Assembly (NCBI GenBank): GCA_028287895.1
Contig: JAQBOV010000069.1
Location: 1-33,917, forward strand
Direction of reading: 5' to 3'
DNA from: Mucilaginibacter sp.
Lineage (GTDB): Bacteria > Bacteroidota > Bacteroidia > Sphingobacteriales > Sphingobacteriaceae
Length of the DNA stretch: 33,917 nucleotides
Made by a program: the position numbers and the translations under genes. The notes under the pieces are model-generated. The model did no database searches. It saw only the letters and a list, made by a program, of their open reading frames with translations, and was not told where the DNA came from. Positions within the stretch are counted from its first letter, which is position 1; each line of letters opens with the position of its first letter. Below are positions 1 through 7,103 of this stretch, piece by piece.

Positions 1-621
1 GGTAAGCCTAATTTGTTTTCCTTCATTTTTACTGCATTTAAAGTTCTTAATTTTATCCGAAAGTTTCTCTTTCGGAGCCTTTAAATACAGCGAACGCGTT
101 ACTTACACAAAATTCATCACACTACCATGAACTGCTATCACTCCCATCTTGTCTGTTTTGTCTGAACTATCTCTGCAGCACCAAGACTCTGCGCAGACAA
201 GAAACTAATTAATATCCCTTTCTTTCAAATACTTTAAAGCTTCTTCCAATATCTCATCCCGGTCTTTTATAATACCTTTAATAGTCTTCTTTACAGGTAT
301 ATCAATGAAGACCCTGGTAACCAGTAGCAGCTTCAACTATAACTCCTAATCAACTAATGCCTACTCACCAGGTAACAGTTCTATAACTTTTCACCGACCA
401 ATTTTACCTGTTCACCGGGAAAATAGTGCCATACATCTATTAGTCCGTATTTGGCTGTAACGTTTTTTACCGGGTATCGTCTTATTGATGTATTTAAAAA
501 TATGGAAGTACAAATAACTGACAATCAAAAGAATAATAATATGAAACCATCAAGAGCTACATTAAAAAAACAAAGGATTGCTCGCGATAGCTTTATTACC
601 ACTAAAAAACAAATTACAACA
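1..621. other. Gene-poor left edge of the window
   Basis: No intact gene is visible in these 621 bases. They hold a short hairpin at 56-76 (8-bp stem TCCGAAAG/CTTTCGGA around a 5-base loop), an 8-bp inverted repeat CTTGTCTG/CAGACAAG at 148-155 and 194-201, and a broken reading frame on the minus strand (205-346, listed separately). The plus frame is open from a TTG at 451 into the first gene. However, the residues before the ATG at 622 look non-coding, and the mature gene product clearly begins with the signal peptide there. Confidence 0.6.
205..346 (-). pseudogene. Possible C-terminal relic of an S41-type peptidase
   Basis: On the minus strand, 303 down to 205 reads as 32 codons plus a stop, beginning DIPVKKTIKGIIKDRDEILE and continuing with a charged helix. 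This resembles the C-terminal tail of Bacteroidota S41 (carboxy-terminal processing) peptidases, where a 'PDIPV-x-x-T' strand precedes a 'GKDxxLExAL' helix. Upstream the same frame meets stops (for example complement 337-339), while a neighbouring frame reads GVIVEAATGYQGL, so a frameshift near 305-320 is likely. There is no start codon and no catalytic domain. The family assignment rests on a short tail and is tentative; a chance open frame is the alternative. Confidence 0.3.
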
Positions 622-1239
622 ATGAAAACCAACATTTTATCCTTCGTTACTATCGCAGCCATAGTATTAGGAATAAGCAACACCACTTTCGCAGCTACTA
701 AAAATGATTCATCTGCAAAGAATAATCAAGTGAGCACCGTGTTAACTAACATAAGCAAGATCAACAAAATAGAAGTTCGTGGAAACGTGGAGCTTTTTGT
801 ATCAGACGGTTCAAGCGACCAGGTAAAAGTATACAACCGCTACTATGCCGAAAGTGCATTGGTTCAAAATCAAAATGGCGTATTACGCATCTCCTCTTAC
901 TCAGCACAAAAACTGGTCGTGTGGGTTACCGCAGATCAATTGAGTGCGATCACCGTTTATGACAATGCCGAAGTGAAATCATTCGGTAAACTTTCACCTA
1001 TCGAAATGGATGTTACTTTACATGATAACGCTTATGCCCAATTAGATTTGGATGGGTTTAGTGCAAATATTACATTAAACAACCGGGCCAAAGCTGATCT
1101 TATCGGTAATATGAGCCATTGTAACCTGAAATATGGCCGTTCAACAAGCGTAAACAGCACCAATTTTGTAGCCGAACACCTCACTAAAACAGTTGATGGG
1201 CCAAACAAAAGCCAGGCTGAGGATTTGGCAGGGCTTTAA
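622..1239 (+). CDS. Secreted GIN-domain (DUF2807-like) protein
   Basis: 205 residues. The ATG at 622 was chosen because it opens directly on a signal peptide (MKTNILSFVTIAAIVLGISNT, cut near TFA-ATKND); upstream in-frame codons look non-coding. The mature part is rich in short beta strands, with alternating small and hydrophobic residues (IEVRGNVELFV, KVYNRYYAESAL, AITVYDNAEVKSF, ITLNNRAKADL). This matches the right-handed beta-helix style of the putative auto-transporter adhesin head GIN domain. No cysteine lipobox is present, so it is probably periplasmic or released. The next gene encodes a second GIN protein, but a terminator and a fresh promoter separate them, so they are paralogous neighbours rather than one transcript. 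Molecular function is unknown; GIN proteins are usually called cell-surface or adhesin-like. Confidence 0.8.
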   Translation: MKTNILSFVTIAAIVLGISNTTFAATKNDSSAKNNQVSTVLTNISKINKIEVRGNVELFVSDGSSDQVKVYNRYYAESALVQNQNGVLRISSYSAQKLVVWVTADQLSAITVYDNAEVKSFGKLSPIEMDVTLHDNAYAQLDLDGFSANITLNNRAKADLIGNMSHCNLKYGRSTSVNSTNFVAEHLTKTVDGPNKSQAEDLAGL

Positions 1240-1274
1240 ATACTACTTTTGCAAAAGTTCTTATATATATGTTC

Positions 1275-1308
1275 AAAAGCCGTTCTTGTAAATCGAATGG
1301 CTTTTTTT
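1275..1308 (+). terminator. Intrinsic terminator after the first GIN gene
   Basis: AAAAGCCGTTC (1275-1285) pairs with GAATGGCTTTT (1295-1305) through an 11-bp stem with one G-U pair and a 9-base loop, followed by a T run to 1308. It lies 36 bases after the stop codon at 1239. Confidence 0.75.
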
Positions 1309-1315
1309 ATTTTTG
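1286..1315 (+). promoter_or_regulatory. Bacteroidota-type promoter for the second GIN gene
   Basis: TTG (1286-1288), 19 bases, then TATTTTTG (1308-1315) match the -33 TTG / -7 TAnnTTTG pattern. The -33 element sits in the loop of the preceding terminator and the -7 element begins at its T run. Predicted transcription start is near 1322, about 43 bases before the ATG at 1365. Confidence 0.55.
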
Positions 1316-1364
1316 GTGTAACCATTACTATACCGATCACGTCAAACTAAACAAAATCACCCCA

Positions 1365-2090
1365 ATGAAAACAAAACATTTAAACCCAATAATAGTATTT
1401 ATTGCAGCCATTTCGATCTCTGTATTATCATCCTGCAGGTTTGGTTGTATTAAAGGCTCGGGCCACCAGGTATCCCAGACCCATAAAATGGGGAATTTTA
1501 CACAAATTGATATTTCTGGCGGCTTTAAGGTTAATTTAAAGCAGGATAGCAGCCTGGCGATATCTGTTACCGCCGATGACAACCTGATGAAATATATACA
1601 CACTACTATTGATGGCGACCGGCTGCGTATTTATTCAAGGAAAAACTTATGCAGCGGCGGCGAAATAGTGATCAATATCGGGGTAAAAAACCTTGACCGG
1701 ATAAAAACGTCAGGCGCGGTAGATGTTACCTCTGATGGAAAGCTAAATACAAAAGATATTGCTATCGACCTCAACGGCGCCAGCAAAGTAAACATGGACC
1801 TTAATGCGGCTAACGTTAGTACGGGGGGAAGCGGGGCTTCCGAAATTCATTTAAAAGGACAGGCAAGCTCGCACAAGGTACACCTTACAGGCAGCGGTAA
1901 AATATATGCATTGGATTTTGTGGTAGGCAGTTATGACATAGAAACCACTGGCGCCAGCGAATGTGAGATAAATGTTTTGCATGATCTGAATGTGAATACC
2001 ACCGGTGCGTCCGAAATAAAATACCGTGGCAATCCGTCAAGTGTAAATACCCACAAAACAGGCGCTTCATCTGTTACCAAAATCGATTAA
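1365..2090 (+). CDS. GIN-domain (DUF2807) lipoprotein
   Basis: 241 residues. The ATG at 1365 opens on a lipoprotein signal peptide ending in the lipobox VLSSC (Cys near residue 23), so the protein is probably lipidated and exported to the outer membrane. The rest is a DUF2807/GIN fold. It starts with the family's typical 'F-x-x-I-D-I-S-G-G-F-K-V' strand, and the C-terminal half is built from repeated turns carrying the motif (T)GAS or GSG (GASKVNMD, GGSGASEIH, TGSGKIYA, TTGASECEI, TTGASEIKY, KTGASSVTKID). This gives a parallel beta-helix of about six visible rungs. It is better conserved than its upstream neighbour and is presumably a paralogue. Function is not established for the family; a surface or envelope role is inferred. 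Confidence 0.88.
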   Translation: MKTKHLNPIIVFIAAISISVLSSCRFGCIKGSGHQVSQTHKMGNFTQIDISGGFKVNLKQDSSLAISVTADDNLMKYIHTTIDGDRLRIYSRKNLCSGGEIVINIGVKNLDRIKTSGAVDVTSDGKLNTKDIAIDLNGASKVNMDLNAANVSTGGSGASEIHLKGQASSHKVHLTGSGKIYALDFVVGSYDIETTGASECEINVLHDLNVNTTGASEIKYRGNPSSVNTHKTGASSVTKID

Positions 2091-2112
2091 TAATAAAATA
2101 TTCCGGGATTAG

Positions 2113-2140
2113 GAAGCCTATTTTCGGGGCTTTGTGTTTT
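2113..2140 (+). terminator. Weak hairpin after the GIN lipoprotein
   Basis: AAGCC (2114-2118) can pair with GGCTT (2128-2132), followed by a T-rich stretch (TGTGTTTTC). It lies 23 bases after the stop. The stem is only 5 bp, so this is a weak call. Confidence 0.35.
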
Positions 2141-2247
2141 CATTAATGCAGGTCAAGCCATATAAATGACCCAATTTGTTCTTTTGTCATAGACACTCTT
2201 TCCATGTTGTGATGCAAATTTCAGAAGACTTTTTTAAAAATAATTAA

Positions 2248-2255
2248 TACCTTTG
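2248..2255 (+). promoter_or_regulatory. -7 promoter element of tig
   Basis: TACCTTTG matches the Bacteroidota -7 consensus TAnnTTTG. No clear TTG sits 19-20 bases upstream (the region is a T/A run). A start near 2262 would give a leader of about 75 bases that includes the 10-bp palindrome AGGCATGCCT at 2270-2279. Confidence 0.5.
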
Positions 2256-2335
2256 CACTCCCAAAACTAAGGCATGCCTGGCACTTAATAGCATGACTAA
2301 CATGGGATTTTAAGTTAAAAATACGCTGAAAAAAG

Positions 2336-3688
2336 ATGAATATTTCACAGGAAAAAATTGACAAACTAAATGCTGTTGTAACGATCAACATTAAACCTGA
2401 AGATTACCAGCCAAGGGTTGATAAGGCCATAAAAGACCAAGCTAAAAAAGCAAAGATACCGGGTTTCAGACCAGGGATGGTTCCTCCCTCACATATCAAA
2501 AAGATGTATGGCAAAAGCATATTAGTTGACGAAGTGAATAACCTGCTTTCCGATACATTAAATAATTACATCAATGAACAGCAACTGGAAGTATTGGGCC
2601 AGCCATTACCAAAACAGGGTGATAATAAAGAATACAATTGGGATTTTGCTGATGATTTTGAATTTAACTACGAGGTTGGCTTAGCGCCCGAATTTGCTGT
2701 TGATTTCTCATCAAAAGATAAAGTGACCCAATACGTGATCAAAGCGGATAATGAAACCATAGAGGCACGTATCAAAAATATACGGAAAAGCTATGGCAAA
2801 ATGACAAATCCTGACGTATCGGCAGACGGCGATGTGCTTTATGCCGATTTAGTACAGCTTTCTCCTGATGGTTCTGTTTTTGATGGTGGTATTGCCAATA
2901 CTACCTCAGTTCGTTTAGACCAGGTACAGAACGAGAAGATAAAAAAATCGCTTACCGGTTTAAAAAAGGATGATGAAGTAGTGCTGGATATTCAGAAAGC
3001 TTACAGTAATGACGCAACACGCATTGCCGCTATTTTAAAAGTTGATGATGAAACAGCAGCTGAAGTAAAATCAAACTTCCGTTTAACGGTTAAAAATGTA
3101 AACCGCTTAGAGGAAAGTGATTTGAACCAGGAGTTCTTTGACAAATTATTTGGTGAAGGTACAGTAACAACTGAAGAGGAATTCAGGGCTAAAATAACGG
3201 AAGAGGTCGAGGCTATGTTTGCACAGGATGCTGAACGTAAACTGCAAAATGACCTGTATAACTTAAGCATCGGAAAAGCAAAATTTGATTTGCCCGACGA
3301 TTTTTTAAAACGTTGGTTAAAAGCCACTAACGAAAAACTGACCGATGAAGAATTAACCGGCGGTTATAGTGATTTTGCCCAGAACCTGAAATGGACCCTC
3401 CTTGAAAATAAGATCATTAAAGATAATAAGATCGAGATCAAATATGAGGAGGTTTTTGCCGCCGCTAAACAACGCCTGGATGCACAGTTCAGAATGTATA
3501 GCCCTCAACCTATAGCTGATGAGCAGTTAGCACAGTACACCGTTCAGTTTTTACAGAATAAAGAAGAAGCCAACAAGATATTTGAAGAAGTAAAGGCAGT
3601 TAAGGTATTAGAGTATCTTAAAGGCATTGTTTCTTTGGAAGAAAAAGAAATATCTGATAAGAATTTTAAAGAATTATTAGATAAGTAG
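2336..3688 (+). CDS. tig: Trigger factor (ribosome-associated chaperone)
   Basis: 450 residues, normal length for the family. Trigger factor binds the ribosome at the exit tunnel and shields nascent chains. Residues 1-115 are the ribosome-binding domain; its signature loop reads GFRPGMVP, against GFRxGKxP in the proteobacterial form, so the conserved Lys is Met here. Residues about 150-245 correspond to the FKBP-like PPIase domain (DGDVLYADL, VFDGG, LTGLKKDDEV), which is divergent and may not be an active isomerase. The remainder is the helical chaperone arm region. The gene precedes clpP and clpX in the order common to many bacteria, but a hairpin at 3737-3763 and a gap of 200 bases suggest a separate transcript. 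Confidence 0.95.
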   Translation: MNISQEKIDKLNAVVTINIKPEDYQPRVDKAIKDQAKKAKIPGFRPGMVPPSHIKKMYGKSILVDEVNNLLSDTLNNYINEQQLEVLGQPLPKQGDNKEYNWDFADDFEFNYEVGLAPEFAVDFSSKDKVTQYVIKADNETIEARIKNIRKSYGKMTNPDVSADGDVLYADLVQLSPDGSVFDGGIANTTSVRLDQVQNEKIKKSLTGLKKDDEVVLDIQKAYSNDATRIAAILKVDDETAAEVKSNFRLTVKNVNRLEESDLNQEFFDKLFGEGTVTTEEEFRAKITEEVEAMFAQDAERKLQNDLYNLSIGKAKFDLPDDFLKRWLKATNEKLTDEELTGGYSDFAQNLKWTLLENKIIKDNKIEIKYEEVFAAAKQRLDAQFRMYSPQPIADEQLAQYTVQFLQNKEEANKIFEEVKAVKVLEYLKGIVSLEEKEISDKNFKELLDK

Positions 3689-3736
3689 GGCACAAGACGC
3701 ATGGCGTTTTTCTTATAAGCATAAAGTATTAAAACC

Positions 3737-3769
3737 AAAGCAACTCATTATACGGGTTGCTTTTGTTTT
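3737..3769 (+). terminator. Intrinsic terminator after tig
   Basis: AAAGCAAC (3737-3744) pairs with GTTGCTTT (3756-3763) across an 11-base loop and is followed by TGTTTTA. It lies about 50 bases after the tig stop. Confidence 0.65.
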
Positions 3770-3888
3770 AAGGATATTTTGCCCTCACCTGATAATTTTT
3801 ACTTTTTACAAATGATATATCAAGGATAGTATTCAACTAAAAAACTATATTTAACGCAATTAAAAATTAGAGGAAAAATCAAATAAAC

Positions 3889-4614
3889 ATGAGCAATATA
3901 GATAAGAACGAATTCAGAAAATATGCTGTAAAACATCATCGTATTAACAGTATTTATGTAGATAAATTCATTGCCGGTGTTGACAGAAGCACTATGCCCA
4001 CAGGTATAACAACTGTGCCGGGTGGCATGACCCCTTATATTATCGAGGAGCGCCAACTGAATGTGGCCCAAATGGACGTGTTTTCGCGTTTAATGATGGA
4101 CCGTATCATATTCCTGGGCGATGCTATATATGATAATATTGCCAATATTATACAGGCCCAATTGCTGTTTTTGCAATCTGCAGACAGCAAGCGGGATATC
4201 CAGATCTATATCAATTCGCCCGGAGGTTCAGTCTATGCCGGTTTAGGTATTTATGATACTATGCAGTTCATCTCAAACGATGTGGCAACAATTTGTACCG
4301 GTATGGCAGCATCGATGGCCGCAGTATTGCTGTGTGCCGGTACTAATGGTAAAAGGGCCGCATTGCCTCATTCAAGGGTAATGATCCATCAGCCCTCGGG
4401 AGGCGCACAAGGGCAGCAGTCGGATATCGAAATAAGCTACCATGAGATTACAAAATTGAAAAAAGAATTGTACCAGATCATCGCCGATCATAGTGGTGCA
4501 ACTTATGAAAAAGTTTATGAAGCATCAGACCGTGACCATTGGATGATCGCTGAAGAAGCCATAGAATTTGGTATGGTTGACGAGATATTACGCGGAAGCA
4601 AAGGAAAGAAATAA
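3889..4614 (+). CDS. clpP: ATP-dependent Clp protease, proteolytic subunit
   Basis: 241 residues, longer than the roughly 200 of E. coli ClpP because of an N-terminal extension of about 45 residues (rich in K, R, H and I) before the conserved core starting near TPYIIEERQL. The serine-protease triad is intact: Ser142 in GMAAS, His167 in VMIHQPSGG, Asp216 in ASDRDHW. The PGGSV oxyanion-region glycines are present at 111-115. The product forms the tetradecameric peptidase chamber that works with ClpX. The ATG at 3889 follows a purine-rich AGAGGAAA about 15 bases upstream. A near-consensus -7 element (TATATTTA) lies around 3845. Confidence 0.96.
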   Translation: MSNIDKNEFRKYAVKHHRINSIYVDKFIAGVDRSTMPTGITTVPGGMTPYIIEERQLNVAQMDVFSRLMMDRIIFLGDAIYDNIANIIQAQLLFLQSADSKRDIQIYINSPGGSVYAGLGIYDTMQFISNDVATICTGMAASMAAVLLCAGTNGKRAALPHSRVMIHQPSGGAQGQQSDIEISYHEITKLKKELYQIIADHSGATYEKVYEASDRDHWMIAEEAIEFGMVDEILRGSKGKK

Positions 4615-4666
4615 CAAACAACTGCCTGTATATTACGTAGTAATAATAAGCAAATGACCAAAGACG

Positions 4667-4697
4667 TTGGAAAAGTGCGGTTAATTAACTAAATTTG
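4667..4697 (+). promoter_or_regulatory. Promoter of clpX
   Basis: TTGG (4667-4670), 19 bases, TAAATTTG (4690-4697): a full match to -33 TTG / -7 TAnnTTTG. Transcription would begin near 4704, only about 9 bases before the clpX ATG at 4713. It rules out the in-frame TTG at 4695, which lies inside the -7 element. clpX may therefore be expressed apart from clpP. Confidence 0.6.
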
Positions 4698-4712
4698 GTT
4701 AACCCAATTGAA

Positions 4713-5951
4713 ATGAATAAGAATAGCAAAGAGATAAGATGTTCGTTTTGTGGTGCCGGCAAGCAAGATTCCTTAATGCTGATAGCCGGGCTGGATGCAC
4801 ACATTTGTGATAAATGTGTAAATCAGGCTAATGAAATATTGGCAGAAGAGTTGAAGGTGCGCAAAGTGAAAACATCTCCGTCTTCACCTGCATTATTAAA
4901 ACCGTCAGAGATAAAAAGTCACCTCGACCAATATGTGATTGGCCAGGATGATGCAAAGAAGATACTATCTGTGGCAGTGTATAATCACTACAAACGTTTA
5001 AATCAGCGTATTGAAAAGGACGAGGTAGAGATCGAAAAGTCAAACATCATTATGGTGGGTGAAACCGGTACAGGTAAAACTTTACTGGCTAAAACTTTGG
5101 CTAAAATTCTGAATGTACCCTTTTGCATTTGCGATGCCACTGTGCTTACAGAGGCAGGCTATGTAGGGGAAGATGTGGAAAGTATTTTGACTCGCTTATT
5201 GCAGGCCGCTGATTACGATGTTAACGCGGCTGAAAAAGGTATTGTTTATATTGATGAGGTGGATAAGATCGCCCGCAAAAGCGATAACGCTTCCATTACA
5301 CGTGATGTATCCGGTGAAGGGGTGCAGCAGGCCTTATTGAAAATACTCGAAGGGACGATGGTGAATGTACCGCCGCAGGGTGGACGTAAACATCCCGATC
5401 AGAAAATGATTACCGTAAATACCAATAATATATTATTTATCTGCGGTGGTGCTTTTGATGGTATCGAGAAGAAGATCGCTAACAGGCTGCGTACACAAAC
5501 GGTTGGCTACAAGCTTGCTCATCACGAAGGTGAGGTTGATCTGAAAAACCTGTATAAATATATCACTCCCCAGGACCTGAAGTCTTTTGGATTGATACCC
5601 GAACTGATAGGCCGTTTGCCCGTGCTTACTTATCTGAATCCTTTAGATAGGGAAGCACTGCACAACATACTGACAGAGCCTAAAAATTCATTGCTTAAGC
5701 AATATAAAAAGCTGTTTGAATATGAGGGTGTAAAGCTCGAATTTGATACCGAGGTGCTTGATTTTATTGTAGATAAGGCAATGGAATTTAAACTTGGCGC
5801 CCGTGGGTTACGGTCAATTTGCGAAGCGATAATGATCGATGCTATGTTTGAGTTTCCGTCGAAGAAAGAAATAAAGCGCTTGAACGTAACGCTGGATTAT
5901 GCACTTGATCAGTTCGAAAAATCTGATCTGAAAAAGTTAAAAGTAGCTTAA
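4713..5951 (+). CDS. clpX: Clp protease ATP-binding unfoldase ClpX
   Basis: 412 residues from the ATG at 4713. ClpX recognises, unfolds and feeds substrates into ClpP. The N-terminal C4 zinc-binding domain has Cys10, Cys13, Cys32 and Cys35 (CSFC...CDKC). The AAA+ domain shows Walker A GETGTGKT at 116-123, the pore loop GYVGEDVES, Walker [11 protein letters not shown], and sensor/arginine motifs in the GARGLRSI region. The IGF-type ClpP-docking loop is expected between VGYK and the [13 protein letters not shown] segment. It lies 98 bases after clpP with its own predicted promoter. All motifs look functional. Confidence 0.96.
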   Translation: MNKNSKEIRCSFCGAGKQDSLMLIAGLDAHICDKCVNQANEILAEELKVRKVKTSPSSPALLKPSEIKSHLDQYVIGQDDAKKILSVAVYNHYKRLNQRIEKDEVEIEKSNIIMVGETGTGKTLLAKTLAKILNVPFCICDATVLTEAGYVGEDVESILTRLLQAADYDVNAAEKGIVYIDEVDKIARKSDNASITRDVSGEGVQQALLKILEGTMVNVPPQGGRKHPDQKMITVNTNNILFICGGAFDGIEKKIANRLRTQTVGYKLAHHEGEVDLKNLYKYITPQDLKSFGLIPELIGRLPVLTYLNPLDREALHNILTEPKNSLLKQYKKLFEYEGVKLEFDTEVLDFIVDKAMEFKLGARGLRSICEAIMIDAMFEFPSKKEIKRLNVTLDYALDQFEKSDLKKLKVA

Positions 5952-5970
5952 CAACGGTACGTTAAAATCT

Positions 5971-5978
5971 TATCTTTG
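5971..5978 (+). promoter_or_regulatory. Candidate -7 element between clpX and the AMP nucleosidase gene
   Basis: TATCTTTG fits TAnnTTTG exactly, but no TTG is seen 19-20 bases upstream. If used, the transcript would start near 5985 and run through the hairpin at 5984-6018 and the palindromic element at 6030-6135 before reaching the gene at 6147. Confidence 0.35.
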
Positions 5979-5983
5979 TTAAT

Positions 5984-6018
5984 AACACAAACCCTGGTGT
6001 ATAGCCGGGGTTTGTTGT
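5984..6018 (+). terminator. Hairpin downstream of clpX
   Basis: ACAAACCCTGG (5987-5997) pairs with CCGGGGTTTGT (6005-6015), 11 bp with one T-G pair and a loop of 7. A proper T run is lacking, so it could be a terminator or an mRNA-stabilising structure. Confidence 0.5.
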
Positions 6019-6029
6019 ATAGTACCAAT

Positions 6030-6135
6030 GTCATCCTGGACCTGCCTACCGGCAGGCTTGTTTCAGGATCTCTCAGCACGGGCCGGCCAGCCTGTCGCTT
6101 ACCAGGCATGTGAGATGCCGAAATAAATTCATGAC
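6030..6135. repeat. Intergenic palindromic (REP/BIME-like) element
   Basis: About 106 bases bounded by GTCAT (6030-6034) and ATGAC (6131-6135). Inside are a perfect hairpin CCTGCC-TACC-GGCAGG (6041-6056), ATCCTG/CAGGAT arms (6033-6038 and 6064-6069), and a distal arm GTGAGATGCCGAAAT that partly complements TTTCAGGATCTCTC. This is the style of the 'GTCATCCTGAACTTGTTTCAGGATCT' interspersed palindromes found in many Bacteroidota genomes. Only one copy is in the window, so its repetitive nature rests on prior knowledge. Confidence 0.5.
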
Positions 6136-6146
6136 TTTAATAAAGT

Positions 6147-7007
6147 ATGTTTATGAACGAGGAAAAAGACATAAAAAAAACCATTTTGGACCCTAAGGAA
6201 TTAAGCAAGATACAATCGCCTGTAAAATCGGGCCTTAAAACCAAGGAGGCAATTGTTGCTAACTGGCTGCCCCGTTATACAGGTCGTCCGCTAACCGACT
6301 TTGGCGAATATATTATCCTGACCAATTTTTCAAAATACCTGCAATTGTTTTCCGAATGGCATGTCAATGCCCCAATTATCGGGTTAGATAAACCCATGCA
6401 AAGTGTTTCAGCCAATGGAATAACCATTATCAATTTTGGTATGGGGAGTTCGGTTGCTGCAACCGTGATGGACCTGCTTACCGCTATTAAACCCAAAGCT
6501 GTAATTTTTTTGGGTAAATGCGGCGGACTCAAAAAGAAGAACAACGTAGGCGACCTTATCCTGCCCATAGCGGCTATAAGGGGCGAAGGAACATCGAATG
6601 ATTACCTGCCTGCAGAAGTACCCGCATTGCCTTCATTCGCCCTGCAGAAAGCTATTTCGACTACTATCCGCGATTTTGGACGCGACTATTGGACCGGTAC
6701 TTGTTATACTACCAACCGCAGGGTATGGGAACACGACAAGAATTTTAAAAAGTATTTAAAAGATCTCCGTGCTATGGCCATTGATATGGAAACTGCTACC
6801 ATTTTTACAACGGGTTTTGCCAACAAAATTCCTACCGGAGCTTTATTGCTGGTATCTGATCAGCCGATGATACCTGAAGGCGTAAAAACTGCGGAAAGCG
6901 ATTCGGCGGTAACCGAGCAATTTGTAGAAACGCATTTAAAAGTCGGTATTGAATCATTAAAGCAATTGATAAATAATGGTTTAACGGTCAAGCATTTGAA
7001 ATTTTAA
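6147..7007 (+). CDS. amn: AMP nucleosidase, short form
   Basis: 286 residues. The family splits AMP into adenine and ribose 5-phosphate, adjusting the adenylate pool. The nucleoside phosphorylase-type fold is clear: INFGMGSSVAATVMDLL near the N-terminus of the core, VIFLGKCGGL, the purine/ribose-binding AIDMETATIF, and LLLVSDQPM, whose Asp is the expected catalytic acid. E. coli Amn is about 480 residues; this protein lacks the extra N-terminal regulatory domain, as is usual for the Bacteroidota form. The start may be the ATG at 6147 or the one at 6153; the spacing does not decide. It stands alone, with the palindromic element before it and the cystathionine synthase gene after it under its own promoter. 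Confidence 0.88.
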   Translation: MFMNEEKDIKKTILDPKELSKIQSPVKSGLKTKEAIVANWLPRYTGRPLTDFGEYIILTNFSKYLQLFSEWHVNAPIIGLDKPMQSVSANGITIINFGMGSSVAATVMDLLTAIKPKAVIFLGKCGGLKKKNNVGDLILPIAAIRGEGTSNDYLPAEVPALPSFALQKAISTTIRDFGRDYWTGTCYTTNRRVWEHDKNFKKYLKDLRAMAIDMETATIFTTGFANKIPTGALLLVSDQPMIPEGVKTAESDSAVTEQFVETHLKVGIESLKQLINNGLTVKHLKF

Positions 7008-7030
7008 TATTAGGCTGTGACTTTATAAAT

Positions 7031-7047
7031 TCTACTAACTTAGTAGA
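7031..7047. promoter_or_regulatory. 17-bp palindromic operator at the cystathionine synthase promoter
   Basis: TCTACTAACTTAGTAGA is a perfect inverted repeat with 8-bp arms around one central base. It lies 7 bases upstream of the -7 element at 7055 and covers the place where the -33 element should be. That is the position of a classic operator. The shape suggests a dimeric regulator; an Rrf2-type sulfur or cysteine regulator is a reasonable guess, unproven. Confidence 0.6.
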
Positions 7048-7054
7048 TAAAATG

Positions 7055-7062
7055 TAACTTTG
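7055..7062 (+). promoter_or_regulatory. -7 element of the cystathionine synthase gene
   Basis: TAACTTTG matches TAnnTTTG exactly. It predicts a start near 7069 and a leader of about 35 bases to the ATG at 7104, and it excludes the upstream TTG at 7065. Confidence 0.6.
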
Positions 7063-7103
7063 TATTGTCCCTGACCTGCATGGTCATCATTTGTTTTAAA
7101 ATT

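Noticed and set aside
451..621. In-frame extension of the first GIN gene upstream to a TTG
   Set aside because: The signal peptide begins at the ATG 622; the extension is K/T/N-rich, non-homologous and would bury the signal sequence.
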